DNA of 7,778 nucleotides from Flavobacterium sp. (GTDB lineage: Bacteria; Bacteroidota; Bacteroidia; Flavobacteriales; Flavobacteriaceae): the NCBI GenBank assembly GCA_024709705.1, contig JANJWE010000337.1, positions 1 to 7,778 on the forward strand, in the 5' to 3' direction. The translations under genes and the position numbers were made by a program. The notes beneath the pieces are model-generated. The model saw only the letters and a list, made by a program, of their open reading frames with translations, was not told the origin of the DNA and ran no database searches. The first letter of the stretch is position 1; the number at the start of each line of letters is the position of its first letter. This document shows, one piece after another, positions 1-5,684 of the stretch.

Positions 1-1
1 C

Positions 2-2347
2 AACCATAATTTGTGGGATGCCGATTTAGATTCATTACCCGTTTTCGGAACCATTGCTTCGCAGTTTAACGATCCGGGGATGAATACACTTTACAAAAAA
101 GTGATGGACAAAATCGTTGAAAAAACAGAAGCCAATTTACATTCGACTTTTGAAATCACACGTGAAATGAGTGAGAAAATTTTCGTCATTCCGCCACACC
201 GAACGCGTTACCTTTCTGAAATTTCAGAGAATAACCGCAAGTATGACGAAACGGTTTTATCGCAAGTGGACGTTGCTCAAAAATTATACGGCATTTATAA
301 AACCATCGAATCGGTTGGACACATCAACAAATTAGGATTAACGAAATACGGTTTGAATGAAGAGCAACTGCAAGCGGCTCAATCTTCAACCAATCAAGAA
401 TTTTTAAGTTTACTAACCAAAGAATTCGACCGAGTAAAAATGAACCTCGATCCATTCAACTGGGAAATCATTTTGAACTGGGACGAAAAAGTAAACAAAT
501 ACAAAAACCCGATTTATTCGTTTAAAGTTCGCGACAAGGAAATCAAAATTCAAACGCATACCGAATCCCTTTCGCATTCGCAAATACCAAAAGTAGCGTT
601 ACCCAAATACCAAGCGTGGGGCGATATTTTAAAATGGAATTTACAGGAAAACGTTCCCGGAGAATTCCCCTTTGCTTCCGGATTGTATCCGTTTAAGCGA
701 GAAGGTGAGGACCCCACCCGAATGTTTGCCGGAGAAGGCGGACCGGAGCGAACCAATCGACGTTTTCATTACGTGAGTTTGGGAATGCCGGCCAAGCGTT
801 TGTCTACCGCATTTGACTCGGTAACCTTGTACGGAAATGACCCGGATCATCGTCCGGATATTTATGGGAAAATCGGAAATGCCGGAGTTTCCATTTGCTG
901 TTTGGATGACGCCAAAAAGTTGTATTCCGGTTTCGATTTGAGTCATCCGATGACTTCGGTGAGTATGACCATCAACGGTCCGGCTCCGATGTTGTTGGGC
1001 TTTTTCATGAATGCCGCTATCGACCAAAATTGTGAAAAATACATTTTGGAAAACAATTTACAAGATGAAGTAGAAGAAAAAATCAACGAAATTTACAAGA
1101 AAAAAGGATTCGATAGACCTCGCTATAACGGAGAACTTCCCAAAGGGAACAACGGTTTAGGTTTGATGCTTTTGGGCGTAACCGGAGACCAAGTGTTACC
1201 GCAAGACGTGTACCAAGACATCAAAATCAAAACCTTAGCCCAAGTTCGCGGAACGGTGCAAGCCGATATTTTAAAAGAAGATCAAGCCCAAAATACCTGT
1301 ATTTTCTCCACCGAATTTGCTTTGCGATTGATGGGCGACGTGCAGGAATATTTCATTCAAAAGAATGTGCGAAATTTCTATTCAGTGTCAATTTCAGGTT
1401 ATCACATTGCAGAAGCAGGAGCAAACCCGATTACGCAATTGGCGTTTACGCTGGCCAATGGTTTCACTTACGTGGAATATTATTTGAGTCGTGGCATGAA
1501 CATCAACGATTTCGGTCCGAATTTATCCTTCTTTTTCTCCAACGGAATCGATCCGGAATATGCCGTGATTGGTCGTGTGGCGAGAAAAATTTGGGCAAAA
1601 GCCATGAAAAATAAATACGGAGCCAACGAAAGAGCTCAGATGTTGAAATACCATATTCAAACGTCAGGACGTTCGTTGCATGCTCAGGAAATTGATTTTA
1701 ATGACATTCGTACGACGTTGCAAGCGTTGTATGCGATTTACGATAACTGTAACTCGTTGCACACCAATGCGTATGACGAAGCCATTACCACACCAACCGA
1801 AGAATCAGTACGTCGTGCAATGGCGATTCAGTTAATTATCAACAAAGAATTAGGATTAGCCAAAAACGAAAACCCGATACAAGGTTCGTTCATCATTGAA
1901 GAATTGACGGATTTGGTAGAAGAAGCCGTTTTACAGGAATTCGACCGCATCACCGAGCGTGGTGGTGTGTTGGGTGCGATGGAAACCATGTATCAACGTT
2001 CTAAAATTCAAGAAGAATCGTTATATTATGAAACCTTGAAACACACGGGTGAATTCCCGATTATTGGGGTGAATACGTTTTTGAGTTCCAAAGGTTCGCC
2101 TACGGTGATTCCAGCAGAGGTAATTCGTGCCACGGAAGAAGAAAAACAATTTCAGATTAACACGTTGGAAACCTTACATCAATTGCATGCTGAAAAGGTA
2201 AAAGAGCAATTGAACAACTTGCAGGAAGCCGCCATCAAAAACCAAAACCTTTTTGAACGCTTGATGGAAGCCACCAAATATTGCTCTTTAGGTCAAATTA
2301 CGAGTGCGTTGTTTGAAGTGGGTGGGCAGTATAGAAGGAATATGTAG
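2..2347 (+). CDS. icmF: Fused isobutyryl-CoA mutase IcmF, C-terminal part (5' end outside window)
   Basis: The frame is open to the left edge, so this is the C-terminal ~780 residues of a longer protein; the TTG at 11 is an internal codon, not a start. IcmF proteins are about 1,100 residues: a B12-binding domain, a MeaB-like G-protein chaperone, a linker and the mutase TIM barrel. The first residues seen ([13 protein letters not shown]) match the end of the G-domain; the barrel follows, with [18 protein letters not shown] and [12 protein letters not shown]. Counting from codon 11, Phe228 (GLYPFKR) and Gln427 (QAQNTCIF) stand where methylmalonyl-CoA mutase has Tyr89 and Arg207, the pattern of isobutyryl-CoA mutases. 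Tyr464-His465 ([12 protein letters not shown]) match mutase Tyr243-His244. The family interconverts isobutyryl-CoA and n-butyryl-CoA in the cytoplasm using adenosylcobalamin; some members also act on isovaleryl/pivalyl-CoA. B12 and Walker motifs lie upstream and cannot be checked. A terminator follows. Confidence 0.93.
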   Translation, partial: NHNLWDADLDSLPVFGTIASQFNDPGMNTLYKKVMDKIVEKTEANLHSTFEITREMSEKIFVIPPHRTRYLSEISENNRKYDETVLSQVDVAQKLYGIYKTIESVGHINKLGLTKYGLNEEQLQAAQSSTNQEFLSLLTKEFDRVKMNLDPFNWEIILNWDEKVNKYKNPIYSFKVRDKEIKIQTHTESLSHSQIPKVALPKYQAWGDILKWNLQENVPGEFPFASGLYPFKREGEDPTRMFAGEGGPERTNRRFHYVSLGMPAKRLSTAFDSVTLYGNDPDHRPDIYGKIGNAGVSICCLDDAKKLYSGFDLSHPMTSVSMTINGPAPMLLGFFMNAAIDQNCEKYILENNLQDEVEEKINEIYKKKGFDRPRYNGELPKGNNGLGLMLLGVTGDQVLPQDVYQDIKIKTLAQVRGTVQADILKEDQAQNTCIFSTEFALRLMGDVQEYFIQKNVRNFYSVSISGYHIAEAGANPITQLAFTLANGFTYVEYYLSRGMNINDFGPNLSFFFSNGIDPEYAVIGRVARKIWAKAMKNKYGANERAQMLKYHIQTSGRSLHAQEIDFNDIRTTLQALYAIYDNCNSLHTNAYDEAITTPTEESVRRAMAIQLIINKELGLAKNENPIQGSFIIEELTDLVEEAVLQEFDRITERGGVLGAMETMYQRSKIQEESLYYETLKHTGEFPIIGVNTFLSSKGSPTVIPAEVIRATEEEKQFQINTLETLHQLHAEKVKEQLNNLQEAAIKNQNLFERLMEATKYCSLGQITSALFEVGGQYRRNM

Positions 2348-2362
2348 AATCTTGTCAGCAAT

Positions 2363-2395
2363 AAAAAAAAACCTTTCAAAATTGAAAGGTTTTTT
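2363..2395 (+). terminator. Intrinsic terminator after icmF
   Basis: A perfect inverted repeat, ACCTTTCAA (2371-2379) and TTGAAAGGT (2382-2390), is extended by pairing of the A-run at 2366-2370 with the T-run at 2391-2395. The RNA would form a stem of about 13 pairs with a 4-base loop, ending in a U-run. It begins 16 bases after the icmF stop. A/T tracts on both sides could let it work in both directions, but no minus-strand gene ends here. It separates icmF from the lipoprotein gene at 2431. Confidence 0.88.
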
Positions 2396-2412
2396 ATTTC
2401 GATTTTGATTTG

Positions 2413-2420
2413 TATTTTTG
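2413..2420 (+). promoter_or_regulatory. Candidate Bacteroidota -7 box (TAnnTTTG) for the lipoprotein gene
   Basis: TATTTTTG matches the Bacteroidota sigma-ABfr -7 consensus TAnnTTTG exactly. It ends 10 bases before the ATG at 2431, implying a very short leader. No good -33 TTTG box is present; the expected position falls in the terminator's T-tract (about 2390-2393, TTTT). In such T-rich DNA the match could be chance. Confidence 0.35.
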
Positions 2421-2430
2421 AAAGAAAAAA

Positions 2431-2922
2431 ATGCAAAAAATTCTTATTTTATTTTTGTCTGTATTTGTATTGAATTCATGTACTTCTTCTGATGAGACTT
2501 CTAGTTCTTTTGAATCAAATATTTTGGTAAATAATGTACGTTTTATACCAACATCAGCAAGAGTATTACAAGCCAATTCAAATATTCCGGGGGAATCAGC
2601 TTTGAATTTTAATTTATCAAAGGGAACAGTTGGTTATTCAAATTATGAAGCTATTTCATTTAATATTATGTATCCAACCAATTCCAGTACTGCTCCCAGT
2701 GGAGTTTATGATTTTGGAATTGGGGTAATTGGTGAAGTGCTTTTTGCGAATGGCACCTATGTCAAAGGAAATTCGTTCTATAGTTTAGCAGGTTTTACGG
2801 TTCAGGTTACGCACAGAGGTAACAATGATTTCCGTTTAGATTTTCAAAATATTGAAGCCATCAATCCTGTAACAGGTGGAAGTGTAATAATATCCGGTTT
2901 TTTTGATGGAAATATGCAATAA
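2431..2922 (+). CDS. Small secreted lipoprotein of unknown function
   Basis: A 163-residue protein whose family I do not recognise. It starts with a short lipoprotein signal peptide: Lys3, a hydrophobic stretch at residues 4-14 and a lipobox LNSC with the lipidated cysteine at 17, followed by a Ser/Thr/Asp/Glu stretch (TSSDETSSSFES). The mature part (about 30-163) is rich in alternating hydrophobic/polar stretches, Gly and Asn, suggesting a small beta-sandwich, and ends with VIISGFFDGNMQ. It should sit in the outer or inner membrane after processing by Lgt and LspA. The ATG at 2431 is the only start that gives a proper signal peptide. The coding sequence is visibly more AT-rich than icmF and the next gene. 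Its stop TAA (2920-2922) overlaps the ATG of the next gene by one base, suggesting co-transcription and coupled translation. A real lipoprotein is nearly certain; its role is not. Confidence 0.85.
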   Translation: MQKILILFLSVFVLNSCTSSDETSSSFESNILVNNVRFIPTSARVLQANSNIPGESALNFNLSKGTVGYSNYEAISFNIMYPTNSSTAPSGVYDFGIGVIGEVLFANGTYVKGNSFYSLAGFTVQVTHRGNNDFRLDFQNIEAINPVTGGSVIISGFFDGNMQ

Positions 2923-3926
2923 TGGATTCACTCAGTCAAATCGTTCTCGGAGCCGCAGTGGGCAATCAAGTGTTGGGCAAAAAGATAGGCAACAAAGCTA
3001 TTCTTTACGGTGCCTTTGTGGGAACCATTCCCGATTTAGATGTGGTGTACGGAAAATTTTTAGATCCGCTTACCGCAACTGATATTCACCGTGGATTTAG
3101 TCATTCGGTGGTGTTTTTTCTCTTGCTGTCGCCCATTTTAGGGTGGATTTTACAAAAACTGGAACATAAAAATAATGTCCGTTTCAAAGAAGCAACCTTG
3201 TTTGCATATTTAGGTTTACAAACGCATGCGTTGTTGGATTGGTTTACCACGTGGGGAACCCAATTGCTTTGGCCGTTGGAAACCCGGTTTTCGTTGCAAT
3301 CCATTTTTGTGATTGATCCGTTGTATACTTTGCCGTTTTTGTTTTTCTTGATTCTTTCTATGAAGAAAAAGAAAGACAATCCCAAACGCCTATTTTGGAA
3401 CCAAACCGGATTAATCGTGAGTACTTCGTATTTGCTTTTCACGCTTTTCGTGCAATCAATCGTCAAAGATAAATTTGAAAAGCAATTGAACGAAAAACAA
3501 ATTTCCTACCAAGAAATTGTGGTAAAACCTTCACCATTCAACATCATTTTATGGACCACCAATGTAAAAGTAGAGAAAGGCTATTTGATTGGTGATTATT
3601 CTTTTTTTGACACCAAACCGATTCAATTTCAATTCATTCCTATGCAAAAAGAATGGATAACTCCGATAGAAGAAGAGCCTGTCATTCGGCAACTCAAACG
3701 CATTTCGGAAGGGTGGTATTGCATTACAAAAAAGGAAGACCAATTATTTTTTAATGACTTGCGTTTTGGGGTGATGAATGCAGATAAGAATGATATGCAG
3801 TTTTCGTTCAGTTATCAAATTACGGAAGAAAACGGGGAATTCAAAGCAACAGAATTACCGAATAAAAATAGGGCACAGGCAAAGAAATTGTTGCGAAAAA
3901 TTTGGGTAAGATTACAAGGAAATTGA
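2922..3926 (+). CDS. YdjM/DUF457-family membrane-bound putative metal-dependent hydrolase
   Basis: A 334-residue protein matching the family named after E. coli YdjM (LexA-regulated, membrane-associated putative metal-dependent hydrolase, PF04307). The N-terminal half carries the family motifs: MDSLSQIVLGAAVG at the start, PDLD (37-40), HRGFSHS (56-62) and THALLDWFTTWGTQLLWP (101-118). His56, His61, His102, Asp38, Asp40 and Asp106 are candidate metal ligands. Hydrophobic stretches at about 61-78, 92-106, 127-147 and 162-181 point to several inner-membrane passes. Residues 183-334 form a soluble, charged C-terminal domain seen in longer members. The ATG at 2922 shares its A with the upstream lipoprotein stop (TAATG), and the conserved MDSL start supports it. 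The substrate is unknown for the family; hydrolase activity is predicted from the motifs. A convergent minus-strand gene ends 54 bases downstream, beyond a strong inverted repeat. Confidence 0.88.
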   Translation: MDSLSQIVLGAAVGNQVLGKKIGNKAILYGAFVGTIPDLDVVYGKFLDPLTATDIHRGFSHSVVFFLLLSPILGWILQKLEHKNNVRFKEATLFAYLGLQTHALLDWFTTWGTQLLWPLETRFSLQSIFVIDPLYTLPFLFFLILSMKKKKDNPKRLFWNQTGLIVSTSYLLFTLFVQSIVKDKFEKQLNEKQISYQEIVVKPSPFNIILWTTNVKVEKGYLIGDYSFFDTKPIQFQFIPMQKEWITPIEEEPVIRQLKRISEGWYCITKKEDQLFFNDLRFGVMNADKNDMQFSFSYQITEENGEFKATELPNKNRAQAKKLLRKIWVRLQGN

Positions 3927-3930
3927 TTTG

Positions 3931-3981
3931 AAACTTATATGCCTTATATGTATTAATTAACCATATAAGGCATATAAGTTT
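3931..3981. terminator. Perfect 20-bp inverted repeat, probable bidirectional terminator
   Basis: The left arm 3931-3950 is the exact reverse complement of the right arm 3962-3981, with an 11-base A/T loop (3951-3961). Each arm is itself a direct repeat: CTTATATG occurs at 3934-3941 and 3943-3950, and CATATAAG at 3962-3969 and 3971-3978. It begins five bases after the hydrolase stop on the plus strand, and its right arm reaches the first base of the stop codon (3983-3981) of the minus-strand 47-residue gene. An AAA/TTT flank occurs on each side. Its position between two convergent genes fits a shared terminator, though the long stem and nested repeats differ from the two simple terminators elsewhere in the window, so it could also be a dispersed intergenic repeat. 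Confidence 0.7.
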
Positions 3982-4124
3982 TATAAGTTTTTATCCGCGT
4001 TGAATTTTCGGGTAATTGCCTTTAGTTTTTCTTTTCTCGCTATTTCCTTCTCCTTCTTTTTGGCTTGCTCTTTGTGCAATTTGTCGTTATGAATTTTTAT
4101 GTTTTTTGGATTATTTCTGCCCAT
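3981..4124 (-). CDS. 47-residue Lys-rich basic protein overlapping the DUF1543 gene
   Basis: The minus strand has an ATG at 4124 and TAA at 3983-3981, encoding 47 residues starting MGRNNPKNIKIHNDKLHKEQ and ending KFNADKNL. Thirteen residues are Lys and three Arg, with a charged AKKKEKEIARKEKLKAI stretch (about 21-37) likely to be one amphipathic helix. There is no signal peptide or membrane segment, so it should be cytoplasmic; its charge would suit nucleic-acid or ribosome binding, but that is a guess. The first 14 bases overlap the end of the DUF1543 gene in another frame (GATGGGCAGAAATAA contains both the start and the upstream stop), an arrangement typical of translationally coupled genes. 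I do not recognise a named family. Support comes from overlap, same strand, an open frame ending just at the shared hairpin, and sensible composition. Confidence 0.6.
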   Translation of the reverse strand: MGRNNPKNIKIHNDKLHKEQAKKKEKEIARKEKLKAITRKFNADKNL

Positions 4125-4689
4125 CTTTCAGTAATTTATCCATTTTTACATACCCAATTTCTAATTTGTCTTCTTGACAAGATTTGGATTTAGAAATTTT
4201 CAATTGGTATTTTTCTTTAAATTGTGGAGATAAAATATCTTCAATTTCATAAATGTCATCTACATCTACGCCGTATTTATCATCAATGTGCGAAGTGGCT
4301 CCTTTAAAGCCACAATGTTTGTAAAATGAAGTGGCTTTAGCATTTTTAATGGCTTCAGCTTTGTTTTGTGCAATGGTGAGCACTTTATAATGGTATTCCT
4401 CAAATTCATTTTCTTTGTAACCCCCTAAATTGAGGAAAAATAGTTTTTCATTGTTAAGTATTTTTTCCTGACGGGCAACAATTTCAATTGAATAACTATC
4501 CACGCAAGTCACTTTTCGCCACGCATCAATATGAATTTTTCCTTTCACTTCCGGCCAAAAGGCTTTCATATCAGGAACTAATGCCTTTAAACTTTCACCA
4601 ATTCCAAAAAAAATATCGTGTTGTTCAGTCAATCTTCCCGGTGGAGTGGCACCCAGCATCACCATAAAAAGTTGTTGATTTTCTTCCAT
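4111..4689 (-). CDS. DUF1543 domain-containing protein (two domain copies)
   Basis: A 192-residue protein that I recognise as DUF1543 (PF07566), a family common in Bacteroidota and Proteobacteria with no assigned function. The first copy covers about residues 7-60: LFMVMLGATPPGR, EQHDIFFGI, LVPDMKAFWPEVKGK and IHIDAWRKV. A second, diverged copy covers about 83-143: LFFLNLGGYKENEFEEYH, then a helical region with repeated Ala and Lys, then HIDDKYGVDVDDIYEIED. Residues 155-192 form a Lys-rich tail. There is no signal peptide or transmembrane segment, so it should be cytoplasmic. The ATG at 4689 puts the conserved LF.V.LG strand right at the N terminus, as usual. It is the first gene of a minus-strand pair with the overlapping 47-residue gene. 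Its start lies only four bases from a TAnnTTTG box, suggesting a leaderless or nearly leaderless transcript. Confidence 0.87.
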   Translation of the reverse strand: MEENQQLFMVMLGATPPGRLTEQHDIFFGIGESLKALVPDMKAFWPEVKGKIHIDAWRKVTCVDSYSIEIVARQEKILNNEKLFFLNLGGYKENEFEEYHYKVLTIAQNKAEAIKNAKATSFYKHCGFKGATSHIDDKYGVDVDDIYEIEDILSPQFKEKYQLKISKSKSCQEDKLEIGYVKMDKLLKDGQK

Positions 4690-4693
4690 TTTT

Positions 4694-4701
4694 CAAAAGT
4701 A
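4694..4701 (-). promoter_or_regulatory. Candidate -7 box (TAnnTTTG) for the DUF1543 gene
   Basis: Read on the minus strand the sequence is TACTTTTG, an exact match to the Bacteroidota -7 consensus, followed by AAAA and the ATG at 4689. Transcription would begin at or beside the start codon. A TTTG lies further upstream, but its spacing (about 26 bases) is longer than the usual 19 or so, so the -33 element is uncertain. Confidence 0.5.
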
Positions 4702-4712
4702 AGAAAAATAAA

Positions 4713-4744
4713 TTAGGGTAAATGGCTCAAAAAAGATAACTTTG
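4713..4744 (+). promoter_or_regulatory. Candidate Bacteroidota promoter for the second lipoprotein gene
   Basis: TAACTTTG at 4737-4744 matches the -7 consensus TAnnTTTG exactly. A weak -33-like TTAG lies at 4713-4716, 20 bases upstream. The start point would fall near 4748-4750, giving a leader of about 45 bases before the ATG at 4795. The leader holds an imperfect short inverted repeat (GGTTAC at 4756-4761, GTAAACC at 4771-4777). Together with the minus-strand box at 4694-4701 this makes a compact divergent promoter region. Confidence 0.5.
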
Positions 4745-4794
4745 GCATAAGTATTGGTTACCTAATAATTGTAAACCATTTTAAAAATTGAATC

Positions 4795-5289
4795 ATGAAA
4801 AAATTTACTTTATTTTTAGTGTTTATCGGGATGATAACATTACAAGGATGTACCACTTCAGATGACAGAACGGTTATAGATAATGATACTATCAGTGAGG
4901 TTTTCCAAATTACAACAAACTTCACCCCTCAAAATAATTACAGTACCTTAATTCCATTAAATCCTCCGATTTTTAATTCAGATGTAGTTTTGGTTTATCG
5001 ATTGTGGGGATCAGATGGCGGAAGTCCGGTTTGGAGGTTAATTCCTCAAACGGTTTATCTTCCTCAAGGAGAGTTAGATTATAATTTCGATTTTACTCGT
5101 TTTGATGTGAGTTTGTTTTTAGATTCCGATTTTGATTTGTTTTTTGCAGATTCGCAATGGAAATTAAATCAAACATTCAGAATCGTATTAATCCCGGGTT
5201 ATTTCGGTTCAGCTAGAGTTGATTATTCCGATTACAATAAAGTTATGGAGATGTTAGGTAAAAATGAAAATGATGTAAAATTTTTGTAA
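4795..5289 (+). CDS. Small flavobacterial-type lipoprotein of unknown function
   Basis: A 164-residue protein with a clear lipoprotein signal peptide: MKK, hydrophobic residues 4-16, lipobox LQGC with Cys19, followed by the acidic spacer TTSDD. The mature protein is acidic and rich in aromatic and beta-type residues (VVLVYRLWG, WRLIPQTVYLPQG, YNFDFTRFDVSLFLD, QTFRIVLIPGYFG). From memory this core (a polar W..(L)PQT phrase, then Y.F.F...DV.(I/L)FLD, then FRI..IP) recurs in small flavobacterial lipoproteins, but I cannot name a domain. Those relatives often have a collagen-like GxDG segment after the cysteine; here there is only a short acidic linker. It should be anchored in an envelope membrane. 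It has its own candidate promoter and is followed 35 bases later by a strong terminator, so it appears monocistronic and unconnected to the large gene downstream. Confidence 0.85.
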   Translation: MKKFTLFLVFIGMITLQGCTTSDDRTVIDNDTISEVFQITTNFTPQNNYSTLIPLNPPIFNSDVVLVYRLWGSDGGSPVWRLIPQTVYLPQGELDYNFDFTRFDVSLFLDSDFDLFFADSQWKLNQTFRIVLIPGYFGSARVDYSDYNKVMEMLGKNENDVKFL

Positions 5290-5324
5290 TAAAAAAAAAC
5301 AAATCAATATCAAATAATTTGATT

Positions 5325-5351
5325 AAAGGAGCTTTAGAGCTCCTTTTTTTT
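5325..5351 (+). terminator. Intrinsic terminator after the second lipoprotein gene
   Basis: AAAGGAGCT (5325-5333) pairs with AGCTCCTTT (5338-5346) around the loop TTAG, and a run of eight T's (5344-5351) follows. This nine-pair G/C-containing stem with a T-run is a textbook rho-independent terminator. It starts 36 bases after the TAA at 5287-5289. Confidence 0.92.
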
Positions 5352-5684
5352 GTTTTAACGATTTTTTATGCAATTTGACGATTTTATGTTAATTTAAGTA
5401 AAATATGTAAGAATTTAGTAATCTCAAAGCCACTCACAAAGAATATAAAGTTTCCAAAAACAAAATAAACCTTAACAATGAATTTTAATTTTATCCTTAT
5501 TTAGGATTAAAATTCATTTGATTATAGTATTATTTTTTGTTGATTGTTTAACTTAAAAAAAGAAACCAGAGTATTCAAAAAAAAATTAAAAAAAGCTAGT
5601 ATTTACAAGATTAATTTGACCTCCCCAAATCTATTTATCTTCTAATTTTACTCATGAAATGGTATTAACCTAATATCGTTTATT
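5352..5684. other. Gene-free AT-rich leader region upstream of the large repeat-protein gene
   Basis: No coding frame of useful length exists on either strand. The region is A/T-rich, with A-runs at about 5554-5595, and has no exact TAnnTTTG box; the nearest is TTAATTTG at 5611-5618 (7 of 8 bases) without a clear -33. A bulged inverted repeat lies at 5477-5518. A four-codon frame (ATG at 5654) precedes the main start in another frame and is probably noise. The promoter of the large gene most likely lies here, but I cannot place it. Confidence 0.5.
5477..5518. repeat. Bulged inverted repeat in the leader region
   Basis: The right arm at 5504-5518 (GGATTAAAATTCATT) is the reverse complement of 5477-5496 once four bases (5490-5493) are bulged out: AATGAATTTTAAT pairs with ATTAAAATTCATT and TCC with GGA, around the loop TTATTTA (5497-5503). 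No U-run follows directly, so this is not a standard terminator. It could be a protein-binding site, an RNA structure in a long leader, or chance in AT-rich DNA. Confidence 0.4.

Noticed and set aside
550..1027. Two minus-strand frames opposite icmF
   Set aside because: They are antisense to highly conserved mutase motifs and have no recognisable protein features.
11..2347. TTG at 11 as a start codon of a stand-alone 778-residue mutase
   Set aside because: The frame stays open to the window edge and the first residues seen match the internal end of the IcmF G-domain, so the gene starts upstream.
2394..2576. 60-residue minus-strand frame covering the lipoprotein start
   Set aside because: It is antisense to the lipoprotein signal peptide, runs into the icmF terminator and ends in a low-complexity Lys/Phe stretch.
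3101..3743. Minus-strand frames opposite the hydrolase gene
   Set aside because: They are shadows of a well-supported plus-strand gene with family motifs in order.
5654..5668. Four-codon upstream frame (ATG AAA TGG TAT TAA) before the large gene
   Set aside because: A frame this short is expected by chance, and nothing else supports leader-peptide control.
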